Source: Collinsella aerofaciens (lineage in GTDB: Bacteria > Actinomycetota > Coriobacteriia > Coriobacteriales > Coriobacteriaceae). From it: a stretch of 64,000 bases of DNA. The position numbers and the translations under genes are program-made. Position 1 is the stretch's first letter. Every line of letters begins with the position of its first letter. This document shows positions 36,447-47,741 of the stretch, piece by piece. Where the stretch lies: positions 1 through 64,000 of the forward strand of contig NZ_JAQLFL010000001.1 in the NCBI RefSeq assembly GCF_028206995.1. The letters run 5' to 3'. Under the pieces are notes generated by a model. The model was not told the DNA's origin, searched no databases, and worked only from the letters and a program-made list of their open reading frames with translations.

Positions 36447-37289
36447 CTAGGCGAGGGCGGCCATGATGGTGCGGGCGACGCCGTCGTGGTCGTTGTCGTA
36501 TTCGGTGATGGCGTCGGCGGCGTCGCGGTCCTCGGGCTCGGCGTTGATTATGGCCATGCCGTGGCCCGCTGCCTGCAGCATGGGGATGTCGTTGATGTTG
36601 TCGCCGAACGCCCAGGCGTCGGCGAGACGCTCGCCCAGATGCTCGCATAACCACGTGAGGGCCGTTCCCTTGGTGGCGCCCTCACCCATGACCTCGATAT
36701 TCATGGCGTACGAACGCGTGACCTCAATGCCTCCGAGCGTGTCGAGCTCTGCTGCGATGGCGTCGCGATCGGCCGGGTCGTGCCAGTACATGGCGATGCG
36801 TTCGAGCGTCTCGACCTCGTCGATCTTGCTGTCGATATCCATGTCGATCGGTGTTCGTGTGCGCTTGAGCGAAGCCGCGATGTGGGGGTCACCGCCGCAG
36901 AACTCATCCAGGCGCCCGTAAAGCGAGCGGGGGAGGAAGCACTGTCCATCCGCGAAGATATCGAAGGTCACATCGTGGCCGGCGGCAATGCGATGGATGC
37001 GGTGGGCAATGCCACGGTCGAGCGGACGGTTCAAGATGCGCGTGGCGCACGAGGCGTCGGTGGGCACATCGTCGTCGAGCTGCCAGACGCTGGCGCCGTT
37101 GGCACAGACCGCGTAATGCACGGCGGGATGGGCGAGAATGGGCTCAAAGATGCCCGACAGCGGACGCCCCGTGCAGGGGACAAACTCGATGCTACGATGT
37201 GCGAGCTCGTCGAGCATTGCCCAAGTGGCGTCGCTCATCTGCTTATCGCTCGTCAGCAGCGTTCCGTCCATATCGGAAAACACAATCAT
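36447..37289 (-). CDS. Cof-type HAD phosphatase
   Basis: A 280-aa HAD phosphatase of the Cof type. Motif I is SDMDGTLL (D6), the cap starts CTGRPLSGIFEP, and the C-terminal motif is WAFGDNINDIPMLQAAGHG. It converges with the other HAD gene. The two are not close copies, so a recent tandem duplication is unlikely. Confidence 0.9.
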   Translation of the reverse strand: MIVFSDMDGTLLTSDKQMSDATWAMLDELAHRSIEFVPCTGRPLSGIFEPILAHPAVHYAVCANGASVWQLDDDVPTDASCATRILNRPLDRGIAHRIHRIAAGHDVTFDIFADGQCFLPRSLYGRLDEFCGGDPHIAASLKRTRTPIDMDIDSKIDEVETLERIAMYWHDPADRDAIAAELDTLGGIEVTRSYAMNIEVMGEGATKGTALTWLCEHLGERLADAWAFGDNINDIPMLQAAGHGMAIINAEPEDRDAADAITEYDNDHDGVARTIMAALA

Positions 37290-37312
37290 TTGATGCAGCC
37301 CTTTCTACTGGC

Positions 37313-37351
37313 AAAAAAGCGTGGCCAAGGGCTTGGGTCCCTGGCCACGCT
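37313..37351 (-). terminator. Terminator of the citrate synthase gene
   Basis: AGCGTGGCCA (37318-37327) pairs with TGGCCACGCT (37342-37351). On the minus strand TTTTTT follows. Confidence 0.9.
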
Positions 37352-37374
37352 CAAGATCTATAACGGTCCGCGTC

Positions 37375-38793
37375 CTATCGGTCGGCGAGTGGCTTGTACT
37401 CCAGCGGCTCGATAACCGGGCGGTAGGCGGGGCGGATGATGCGGTGCGCGCAGAAGAGCTCTTCCATGCGGTGTGCCGACCAGCCGGCCATGCGGGCGAC
37501 GGCGAATAGCGGCGTAAAGAGCGTCTCGGGCACGCCGAGCATCTTGTAGATAAAGCCCGTGTACAGGTCGATGTTGGCGCAGATAGGCTTGGTCATGCCG
37601 TGGTCGCGCATGACCTGGGGTGCCAGGCGCTCGATGCGCTCGATGAGCGCGAACTCTTCGCCCAAGTCCTTCTTGGCTGCCAGTGAGCGCGCGTAACGGC
37701 GGCAGACCTCGGCGCGCGGGTCGCTGAGCGTATAGACGGCGTGGCCCATGCCGTAGATGAGGCCTGTGCCGTCGAAGGCCTGCTTGTCGAGGATCTTGCC
37801 CAGGTAGGCCGCGACCTCGTCCTCGTCCTCCCAGTTGGAGACATGCGCGCGGATGTCCTCGTGCATAGACACGACCTTGGCATTGGCACCGCCGTGGCGC
37901 GGGCCCTTGAGCGAACCGATAGCCGCGGCGTAGGCGGAATACGGGTCGGTGGCCGAAGATGACAGCACGCGGCAAGCGAAGGTGGAGTTGTTGCCGCCGC
38001 CGTGCTCGGCATGCAGCATGAGCATAACGTCGAGCAGCATGGCTTCGTCGCGGGTGAACGCCATGCCGCCGCGCAGGACCTGCAGGATGGTCTCGGCGGT
38101 GGAGAGACCGGGCGTGGGGTGCGGCACGTGAACCTCGGAGCCGCGAAGCTTGGCGACCGAGGCCATGTGTGCGAAGGCGGCAATGCGCGGGAGACGTGCG
38201 AGCATGGAAATGGCGACGTCGATTTCGTGCTCAGGCGTGATCACGTCTGGTTCGGCATCGAAGGCGTAGAGCAGCAGTACGGCGCGCTGGAGCACGTTCA
38301 TGATGCTCGACGACACTGTGGTCATAGGGAACTCTTTAACGTACTCGTCGCTCAGATGTCTAAAGGCGCCCAGGCGCTCGCAGAAGCCGTCGAGCTCTTC
38401 CTTGTTGGGCAGCGAACCCGTGATAAGCAGATAGGCGACTTCTTCGTAGCCGTAGCGATTCTCGGCCTGGGCATTGTTGACCAGATCCTCGATGCTGTAG
38501 CCGCGAAGCGTGAGCTTGCCCTGATCGGGCACGACCTTTCCGTCGACCTTGTTGTAGCCGTGCACATCCGAGATGCGAGTGAGGCCCGCGACCACGCCCG
38601 AGCCGTCGGCATTGCGCAGGCCGCGCTTGACATTGTGCTCGACAAACAGGCCCTCGTCATAAGGGTCGGTCGGCAGGCCGTGGTAGAGGCTTTCGCTCTC
38701 AGGCGAAATCTGGCGGCTTGCTTCGTAATCCAGAACCAGGCGGCTCAAGTGGTCATCGAAGCGGTAATAGATTTTCTTGGCGTCGTAGGCCAT
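37375..38793 (-). CDS. gltA: Citrate synthase
   Basis: A 472-aa enzyme condensing oxaloacetate and acetyl-CoA. Catalytic residues are visible: His in MLHAEHGGGNNSTF (about 259), His in YGMGHAVYTLSDPRA (about 351) and Asp in CANIDLYTGFIY (about 407). The extended N-terminus (about 90 residues before LTRISDVHGYNKVDG) matches the longer forms of anaerobes. It is likely to supply 2-oxoglutarate for glutamate, matching gltB at the right edge. The ACT-domain gene lies 77 bp upstream on the same strand. Confidence 0.95.
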   Translation of the reverse strand: MAYDAKKIYYRFDDHLSRLVLDYEASRQISPESESLYHGLPTDPYDEGLFVEHNVKRGLRNADGSGVVAGLTRISDVHGYNKVDGKVVPDQGKLTLRGYSIEDLVNNAQAENRYGYEEVAYLLITGSLPNKEELDGFCERLGAFRHLSDEYVKEFPMTTVSSSIMNVLQRAVLLLYAFDAEPDVITPEHEIDVAISMLARLPRIAAFAHMASVAKLRGSEVHVPHPTPGLSTAETILQVLRGGMAFTRDEAMLLDVMLMLHAEHGGGNNSTFACRVLSSSATDPYSAYAAAIGSLKGPRHGGANAKVVSMHEDIRAHVSNWEDEDEVAAYLGKILDKQAFDGTGLIYGMGHAVYTLSDPRAEVCRRYARSLAAKKDLGEEFALIERIERLAPQVMRDHGMTKPICANIDLYTGFIYKMLGVPETLFTPLFAVARMAGWSAHRMEELFCAHRIIRPAYRPVIEPLEYKPLADR

Positions 38794-38870
38794 GCGCGCT
38801 CCTCTCCGGGCCGCATCGGGGTGACTTGCATGGGCATGCGCGCGTCAGGCTATCCCCAGCGGCTTGCTCG

Positions 38871-39158
38871 CTACAGGCGGTACATAAAGTTAAAGACGTC
38901 CTCGCGCTGGATGGACACGTTGACGCCCGAAAGCTCGCCTGCTTCGGCCAGGGCCTTCTGCAGTTCGGCGAAGTCGAGCTTGGACTCGGCGGTGTCGGCC
39001 AGCATGGTCATGGTGAAGATGTCCTCGATAATGGACTGCGTAATGTCGCGGATGTCGACGTTGGCCTCGCCCAGGACACGGGTGACGCCGGCGACGATGC
39101 CGGGGCGGTTCTTGCCAAGGACGGTGATGACGATACGGGAGGACGAGATCTCGGCCAT
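38871..39158 (-). CDS. ACT-domain regulatory protein
   Basis: A 95-aa stand-alone ACT domain (UPF0237 type): VITVLGKNRPGIVAGVTRVL, ANVDIRDITQSI, EDIFTMTMLAD. Such proteins usually pair with a neighbouring DUF711 protein, which is absent here. It may be co-transcribed with gltA, suggesting amino-acid feedback, but this is inferred. Confidence 0.88.
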   Translation of the reverse strand: MAEISSSRIVITVLGKNRPGIVAGVTRVLGEANVDIRDITQSIIEDIFTMTMLADTAESKLDFAELQKALAEAGELSGVNVSIQREDVFNFMYRL

Positions 39159-39350
39159 GGGAAACCCTTTCGCGTGGTTGCGGCGCGCGGGGGCGCTCCG
39201 CTACGGTACAGTGTTCATCATTGTACCCGTCTGGCGCCAAAAGGGGTGTGCTTACTGCGGCGTTACACGTCTGCAACATGGGCGAAGGGGCGACAGGGTG
39301 CGTGTTCGCCGCGGTTGGCCACGCCGCGTTACGCAAAGACCGTGAACCTT

Positions 39351-39379
39351 TTGTGGGACGCGCGGCGCCGTGGTACCAT
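39351..39379 (+). promoter_or_regulatory. Candidate rpmE promoter
   Basis: TTGTGG (39351-39356), a 17-bp spacer and TACCAT (39374-39379). The 305-bp gap 39159-39463 otherwise contains only this and the leader hairpins. Confidence 0.45.
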
Positions 39380-39389
39380 AGCCGAGTTT

Positions 39390-39445
39390 GTTGTCTTGGT
39401 CGGAAACCAAGACGCCTTATGCGCTGATCGGTAACCAGCGCCTGA
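39390..39445 (+). ncRNA. Probable L31 ribosomal leader (Coriobacteria type)
   Basis: Two similar hairpins stand in tandem before rpmE: GTCTTGGT/ACCAAGAC (39393-39413) and GCGCTG/CAGCGC (39421-39441). Their loops carry related TCGGAAACCA and TCGGTAACCA. Autoregulatory L31 leaders, including a Coriobacteria class, have been described. I cannot confirm a covariance match, but position and duplicated loops fit. Confidence 0.6.
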
Positions 39446-39463
39446 CTAATAAGGAGTCCTACC

Positions 39464-39877
39464 ATGAAGCAGGGTATCCATCCCCAGTATGTCGAGTGCA
39501 CGGTGACGTGCTCCTGCGGCAACACCTTCAAGACGCACGCTACCGTGTCTGAGATGAAGGTCGAGCTTTGCAACGAGTGCCACCCGTTCTACACCGGCCA
39601 GCAGAAGTTCGTCGACACCGGTGGACGCGTCCAGCGCTTCGCCGACAAGTTCGGTGGCGCCGCTGCCGCTCAGCTCAAGAAGGCCGAGGAGGCCAAGGCT
39701 GCCAAGGCCGCCAAGGCTGCTGAGGCCGAGGCCGCTCGCAAGGCCGCCGCTGAGGCTAAGGCTGCCGAGAAGGCCAAGCGTGCTGCTAAGTTTGCCGAGG
39801 AGGCTGCCAAGCAGGCCGCAGAGGCTCCCGTCGAGGAGGCCGCTGCCGAGGCCGAGACCACCGAGGCTGCTGAGTAA
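39464..39877 (+). CDS. rpmE: Ribosomal protein bL31 with long Ala/Lys/Glu tail
   Basis: A 137-aa L31 of the zinc type. Cysteines C16, C18, C36 and C39 (CSC and CNEC) lie in the normal ~68-residue core. The following ~69 residues are almost only Ala, Lys and Glu, and look like a long helix ending in an acidic segment. Typical L31 is 65-90 aa, so the tail nearly doubles it. Good RBS (AAGGAG) and terminator surround the gene. Confidence 0.95.
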   Translation: MKQGIHPQYVECTVTCSCGNTFKTHATVSEMKVELCNECHPFYTGQQKFVDTGGRVQRFADKFGGAAAAQLKKAEEAKAAKAAKAAEAEAARKAAAEAKAAEKAKRAAKFAEEAAKQAAEAPVEEAAAEAETTEAAE

Positions 39878-39914
39878 ATAGCTCGCCGCGGAAACACTCG
39901 CATTCATGGCATGA

Positions 39915-39955
39915 GGGCCGCGCATCCGTTTGGGTGCGCGGCCCTTTTCATTTTA
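39915..39955 (+). terminator. Terminator after rpmE
   Basis: GGGCCGCGCA pairs with TGCGCGGCCC around TCCGTTTGGG and is followed by TTTTCATTTT. Confidence 0.92.
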
Positions 39956-40022
39956 TTGGTGCAAACCAACCTGTCCCCATTGCACCAGATTGGTGCGAAG
40001 GGGACGGGTTGGTTTGCACCAA
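39956..40022. repeat. 67-bp palindrome upstream of secA
   Basis: TTGGTGCAAACCAACC begins a 23-nt left arm ending GTCCCC (39978); its complement is 40000-40022, with one T/G wobble. The inner part carries TGCACC and GGTGCG, able to pair. Confidence 0.85.
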
Positions 40023-40050
40023 ATGGCAGAGTGACGGCGTTTTCCCAGAT

Positions 40051-40088
40051 AAAACCTGCCAAAATAAACCAGTCCCTTTTTGGCAGGT
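40051..40088. repeat. 38-bp palindrome upstream of secA, copy 1
   Basis: ACCTGCCAAAA pairs with TTTTTGGCAGGT around TAAACCAGTCCC. A near-identical element is at 52260-52297. Beyond it, 40114-40129 is a perfect 16-bp palindrome CGGTCGAGCTCGACCG in the probable secA promoter region. No gene lies in 39878-40223. Confidence 0.8.
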
Positions 40089-40223
40089 CGGTCGGGTCGT
40101 AGTTATTACGTGGCGGTCGAGCTCGACCGTATAGGCCGCGCCTTGTTTGGCTAAAGTAAAATCATCTGTGTTTAACTCGTCCGCAGCTGCACGGCGTGGG
40201 CGATGGCCAAAAAGGAAAACCAC

Positions 40224-43030
<2,807 letters not shown>

Positions 43031-43031
<1 letters not shown>

Positions 43032-44179
43032 TGGCTGAGGCTTTAGAGATAACGCCCGCCGAGCTGGACGCGTTCGCGGACCGGCTCGGCGAGGTCGAGT
43101 CGTATCTCCACCTGGACGAGAAGCGTACCCGTGTGACCGAGCTCGAGGCCAAAAGCGTTGCCCCTGGCTTTTGGGATGACGCCGACGCCGCCCGTGCCAC
43201 CATGGAGGAGATCGCGCGTACCAAGGAAGATATCGCTGCCGTGGACACCGCGCGCGGCGAGCTTTCCGATGCCCGCGCCGCGCTGGAGCTTGTCGAGGAG
43301 ATGGGGGATGACCCCGACGCCGTCGCCCTTCGCGAGGAGGCTACAGCCACGGCTGAGCGCCTGGCCCGTGCCATCGATGAGCTTGAGCTTTCGAGCTGGT
43401 TTACCGGTGAGTTCGATCACGGCGATGCCATTGTGACTATCAAGCCCGGACAGGGTGGTCTGGAGGCCCAGGACTGGACCTTCATGCTCTTTAAGATGTA
43501 CATGAAGTACTGCCAGCGTCGCGGCTGGAAGGTCACCATCAACGACTGTCCCGCGGCCGAGGTCATCGGCATCGACCGCGCGACCTTTACCGTCGAGGGC
43601 AAGGACGCATTTGGCATGCTGCGCGCCGAGGCCGGCGTCCACCGCTTGGTTCGCATTAGCCCCACCGACGACAAGAAGCGCCGCCAGACCACGTTTGCCG
43701 GCGTCGAGGTCATCCCCGTGCTACCCGATGATATCGACATCGAGATCAGTCCCGACGACATCCGCGTGGACGTGTACCACGCGAGCGGCCCGGGCGGTCA
43801 GGGCGTCAACACCACTGACTCCGCCGTGCGCGTGACGCATTTTCCCAGCGGCATTGTGGTCACCTGCCAAAACGAGCGCAGCCAGATCCAGAACAAGGCC
43901 GCGTGCATGCAGATCCTCAAGGCTCGCCTGTACGAGATTGAGCTCGAGAAGCGCGCCGAGGCCCTGGATGAGATTCGCGGACCCAAGACCACGATTGGTT
44001 TTGGCAACCAGATTCGCAGCTACGTGCTCTACCCGTACCAGATGGTCAAGGACCTACGCACGGGCGTGGAGACCAGCAATGTCGAGGCCGTTCTTGACGA
44101 TGGCGACCTGGACCCGTTTGTTATTGGCTACCATCGTTGGGCCACCGGCAACGCCGATGCAGAAGGCTCGGAGGTCTAA
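43031..44179 (+). CDS. prfB: Peptide chain release factor 2
   Basis: A 382-aa class I release factor. GPGGQG places the catalytic GGQ at 255-257. By alignment with E. coli RF2 (SPF 205-207, GGQ 250-252) the stop-recognition tripeptide is residues 210-212, read here as Ser-Pro-Thr within LVRISPTDDKKRR, not Ser-Pro-Phe. The overall sequence, including HRLVR before it and TTFAGVEV after it, is RF2 rather than RF1. The gene is one continuous frame with no programmed +1 frameshift. It is coupled to secA (ATG overlaps TAA). Confidence 0.94.
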
Positions 44180-44304
44180 AACATCGGGCAGCTTCAAGCC
44201 GATGCTAAGCCCAACGGTTGGACGGGTTTGTATCCAGAATAAACCCTGCGCAGGGGTGGTTTTTGTCCGGCGAATCGGTAGAATCGAATACAGCAAGAAG
44301 TTCG

Positions 44305-44332
44305 AAGCGCATCCGTTTGGGTACGCTTTTTT
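44305..44332 (+). terminator. Hairpin-T-run in front of the YitT gene
   Basis: AAGCGCATCC pairs imperfectly with GGGTACGCTT around GTTT and runs into TTTTTTG, ending 12 bp before the gene. A possible -10 (TAGAAT, 44279-44284) lies upstream, so it could be an attenuator as well as a prfB terminator. Confidence 0.6.
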
Positions 44333-44344
44333 GAGGGAGGCAGC

Positions 44345-45235
44345 ATGGCATATCGTCTGGACATCAAGCGCATTCTTTCGATGAACTTCTTTCACGACCT
44401 GCCCCAGATTATGTTGGGGTGCGCTCTGGCCGCTATTGCGACCGACCTGTTTTTGATTCCCAACGGCCTTGCTGCCGGTGGCGTTACGGGCCTTGCCACC
44501 ATTATCCAGGCGGTCGGTGCATCGCGCGGCCTATCGCTTCCCGTTGGTATTCAGACGATCGTGATGAACGCCTTGCTGTTGTTGGTCGTTATGCGCGAGG
44601 GCGGCATGTTCTACGTGGTGCAGACCGCGACGGGCTTTGTGCTGCTGGGCTTCTTTACCGATCTGTTCGCCCCGTTTGTAGCACCTCTGGCGGATGCGGA
44701 CCTGATGCTCCCTGCCATGTGGGGCGGCATTATTACGGGCATCGGTTACGGCATGGTGTTGCGCGCCGGCGCCAACACCGGCGGCTCGGACACGATTGGC
44801 CAGATCATCTCGCGTAACACCTCACTGCCGGTGGGCTCGACCGTCATGGCGATCGATGTTGCCGTATGCGCGCTATCGGCTCCGGTCTTTTCAATCGAAA
44901 ACGCACTGTATGCAGGCCTTTCGATGGTCATTAGCGGCTACGTGATCGATGCCGTGGTCGATGGTGGCAACAAACGCCGTATGGTACTCATCATCTCGGA
45001 CAAGTTCCCTGATATCGCTGCCGATATCATGTATGGCCTGGGTCGTGGTTGTACCAAGTTTAAGGCGACTGGCATGTATTCGGGTGCCGAGAAGCCAGTG
45101 GTTATGGTCATCGTGAGCCGTCGAGAGCTCAATACCCTCAAGACGATCGTGCGCGAGCGCGATCCTCATGCCATCGTGACGGTTGCCGACGTTACGGAAG
45201 CCTTCGGCGAGGGATTCAAGGACATTAGCGCGTAG
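44345..45235 (+). CDS. YitT-family membrane protein
   Basis: A 296-aa protein with about five or six membrane segments (LPQIMLGCALAAIATDLFLI, GLSLPVGIQTIVMNALLLLV, GGIITGIGYGMVLRAGANTG). A soluble C-terminal DUF2179 domain follows (KRRMVLIISDKFPDIAADIM ... GVTRVLGEA-like fold). Function of the family is unknown; transport or ligand sensing is a guess. GGGAGG precedes the ATG. Confidence 0.88.
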   Translation: MAYRLDIKRILSMNFFHDLPQIMLGCALAAIATDLFLIPNGLAAGGVTGLATIIQAVGASRGLSLPVGIQTIVMNALLLLVVMREGGMFYVVQTATGFVLLGFFTDLFAPFVAPLADADLMLPAMWGGIITGIGYGMVLRAGANTGGSDTIGQIISRNTSLPVGSTVMAIDVAVCALSAPVFSIENALYAGLSMVISGYVIDAVVDGGNKRRMVLIISDKFPDIAADIMYGLGRGCTKFKATGMYSGAEKPVVMVIVSRRELNTLKTIVRERDPHAIVTVADVTEAFGEGFKDISA

Positions 45236-45442
45236 GGTCGACTGCGTTCCATCCAAAAGACGTTCACATTGATAAACCGTTTCATCAGCGGTTCTGCCTG
45301 CTCAATTGTTCAAATAATGATAAATACTCTGGTAAAGCTTCCAGTTTCCAGCATAATGAATGACGTACGTGCATTGCGGCTGTGTTGGGATTACCTTCGG
45401 TGCCGTGCGCATCTTGTCTTAAGAGGATGAAAGGAAGGCACA

Positions 45443-46273
45443 ATGAGCGACGAAGAGCTCAAAAAGGTTGCCAACGAGGTAAGGAAGGGCATCGTCACCG
45501 GCGTGCACGCTGCCAAGTCCGGCCATCCGGGCGGTTCGCTCGGCGCCGCCGACATCATGACCTATCTGTACTTTGAGGAAATGAACGTCGACCCAGCTAA
45601 TCCCCGCAAGGCCGATCGCGACCGCTTTGTGCTCTCCAAGGGCCATTGCGCTCCGGGCCTGTACGCCGTGCTCGCCGAGCGTGGGTTCTTCCCCAAGGAG
45701 GACCTCGAGACGCTGCGCCATATCGGCAGCCACCTGCAGGGTCACCCCAACATGAACGACACCCCGGGCGTCGACATGTCCACCGGCTCGCTCGGCCAGG
45801 GCATCTCCACCGCTGTGGGCATGGCCGTTGCCGCCAAGCACTGGGGCGATACTTACCGCACGTACGCCCTGCTGGGCGATGGCGAGAGCGAGGAGGGCCA
45901 GGTCTGGGAGGCCGCCATGTTTGCCGGCAACCAGCAGCTCGACAACCTCTGCGTGATCGTCGACCACAACGGCCTGCAGATCGACGGCCCCGTCGAGGAG
46001 GTCAACGACCCCATGCCGCTGGCAGACAAGTTCCGCGCCTTCAAGTTCCATGTGGTGGAGCTCGCCGACGGCAACGACTTTGACCAGATCCGCGCCGCCT
46101 TTGCCGAGGCCCGCGCCACCAAGGGTCAGCCTACCGCCATTATCGCCGAGACCACAAAGGGCAAGGGCGTCTCCTTTATGGAGAACCAGGTGGGTTGGCA
46201 CGGTAAGGCCCCCAACGATGAACAGTTTGAGCAGGCCATGGCAGAGCTCACGGCCGCCGGAGAGGAGCTCTAG
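45443..46273 (+). CDS. Transketolase, N-terminal (TPP-binding) subunit
   Basis: A 276-aa half-transketolase. The TPP-binding motif GDGESEEGQVWEAAMFAGNQ is near residues 145-165, with GHPGGSLGAADIMTYLYFEE at the start and MSTGSLGQGISTAVGMAV in the middle. It needs the next gene's product to form the active pentose-phosphate enzyme. Its stop is one base before the partner's ATG. The 207-bp gap before it shows no gene. Confidence 0.95.
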   Translation: MSDEELKKVANEVRKGIVTGVHAAKSGHPGGSLGAADIMTYLYFEEMNVDPANPRKADRDRFVLSKGHCAPGLYAVLAERGFFPKEDLETLRHIGSHLQGHPNMNDTPGVDMSTGSLGQGISTAVGMAVAAKHWGDTYRTYALLGDGESEEGQVWEAAMFAGNQQLDNLCVIVDHNGLQIDGPVEEVNDPMPLADKFRAFKFHVVELADGNDFDQIRAAFAEARATKGQPTAIIAETTKGKGVSFMENQVGWHGKAPNDEQFEQAMAELTAAGEEL

Positions 46274-46274
46274 G

Positions 46275-47216
46275 ATGGCAGATGTCAAGAAAATCGCCAC
46301 GCGCGTAAGCTACGGCGAGGCCCTCGTCGAGCTCGCCAACGAGCACGATGACTTTGTGGTCCTCGACGCCGACCTGGCCGCCGCCACGCAGACCGGCAAG
46401 TTTAAGGCTGCCTGCCCCGACCGCTTCTTCGATGTGGGCATTGCCGAGAGCAACCTGATGGGTGTTGCCGCCGGTATCGCAACCACCGGTCGCGTTGCCT
46501 TCGCGAGCACCTTTGCCATGTTTGCCGCCGGCCGCGCTTTTGAGCAGGTCCGTAATTCCATCGGTTATCCGCACCTCAACGTCAAGATTGGCGCCACGCA
46601 CGCCGGTATCTCGGTGGGCGAGGACGGTGCCACGCACCAGTGCTGCGAGGATATCGCCCTTATGCGCGTCATTCCCGGCATGACCGTCATCGTTCCCGCC
46701 GATGACGTCGAGGCTCGCGCCGTGACGCGCGCCGCCTACGAGTGCGACGGCCCCGTCTACATGCGCTTTGCCCGTCTGGCCTCGCCGGTCATCAACGACC
46801 CCGAGACCTACAAGTTCGAGTTGGGCCGCGGCATCGTCATGCGCGAGGGCGCCGACGTTACCATCATTGCCTGCGGTCTGATGGTCGGCGAGGCCCTTGA
46901 GGCCGCCGGGCAGCTCGCTGCCGAGGGCATCGACGCCGAGGTCATCAACATGCACACCATCAAGCCCATCGACGCCGATCTGGTCGTCAAGAGCGCTACC
47001 AAGACCGGCCACGTCGTGACCGTCGAGGAGCACTCCGTGATCGGTGGCCTGGGCAGTGCCGTTGCCGACGTCCTGTGCGAGCAGTGCCCGACGCCGCTCA
47101 AGAAGATCGGCGTCAACGACACGTTCGGCGAGTCCGGCCCGGGCGCCGAGCTCCTGCACAAGTACGGCCTGGACGCCGCCAATATCGTGGCGACCACCAA
47201 GGAGTTCTTGGCATAA
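46275..47216 (+). CDS. Transketolase, C-terminal (pyrimidine-binding) subunit
   Basis: A 313-aa partner subunit. FFDVGIAESNLMGVAAGIAT contains the Glu that activates TPP. THAGISVGEDGATHQCCEDI and MHTIKPIDADLVVKSA are typical of split transketolases of anaerobes. ATG 46275 sits behind GAGGAG inside the end of the first subunit gene, so the pair is translated together. No transaldolase or other pentose-phosphate gene is adjacent. Confidence 0.95.
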   Translation: MADVKKIATRVSYGEALVELANEHDDFVVLDADLAAATQTGKFKAACPDRFFDVGIAESNLMGVAAGIATTGRVAFASTFAMFAAGRAFEQVRNSIGYPHLNVKIGATHAGISVGEDGATHQCCEDIALMRVIPGMTVIVPADDVEARAVTRAAYECDGPVYMRFARLASPVINDPETYKFELGRGIVMREGADVTIIACGLMVGEALEAAGQLAAEGIDAEVINMHTIKPIDADLVVKSATKTGHVVTVEEHSVIGGLGSAVADVLCEQCPTPLKKIGVNDTFGESGPGAELLHKYGLDAANIVATTKEFLA

Positions 47217-47287
47217 GGCAAGGTGGATCTCAAGGACTGCTTCGCCAGAACTATAAAACTGCTTCGCCAGTACTATGGAAACCCGGC

Positions 47288-47318
47288 AGGGGCGCTCTCT
47301 TGGAGGGCGCCCCTGTTT
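47288..47318 (+). terminator. Terminator after the transketolase genes
   Basis: AGGGGCGC pairs with GCGCCCCT around an 11-nt loop, followed by GTTT. Confidence 0.7.
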
Positions 47319-47319
47319 C

Positions 47320-47385
47320 AGTTGCGGTGAAATAAGGACTATTTTGCCAGCCTAAAGGCTCAACAGTCCCTATTTCACCGCAACT
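47320..47385. repeat. Dispersed palindrome, copy 2
   Basis: It begins AGTTGCGGTGAAATAAGGACT and ends AGTCCCTATTTCACCGCAAC plus T, with a divergent inner loop. Same family as 14589-14655 and 56622-56688. Confidence 0.88.
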
Positions 47386-47514
47386 TATGAAGACGCCCCT
47401 CAAGCACGGTCCCATCAGGGAAAAGGACATATATCGACAAAGCGCAATTCAGACCCTTCCAGCTTTGTATATGCAGCACCCCAAGATAAACGCAGCGACC
47501 CCTTAGTTATCGCA

Positions 47515-47637
47515 GGCCGGGCACAGGGTTACTCTCCAAATCTTTCCGCAGGACGGAGGAGCCCCCGCCGCGCGAAGCGCGCAGCGGGGGCTCCGACATG
47601 TCCGAGGACGATTTGGAGAGTAACCCTGTGTCCGGCC
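47515..47637. repeat. 123-bp two-tier palindrome upstream of ftsE
   Basis: Outer arms 47515-47542 and 47610-47637 pair over 28 nt with one wobble (CAGGGTTACTCTCCAAATC in the left arm). An inner 17-bp GC-rich stem (47557-47573 with 47577-47593, GGAGCCCCCGC...) closes an AAG triloop. Flanks 47386-47514 and 47638-47741 hold no gene; a TAAAAT box near 47687 may serve ftsE. Confidence 0.85.
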
Positions 47638-47741
47638 GACGGGATCCCTAAGCACGCCATGCTTCTTATGTGCAGCAAAGCTAATGCTGCTAAAATACAA
47701 AGCGCTCATGTAGTTTAAACGCACGACGATAAGGAGCACCA

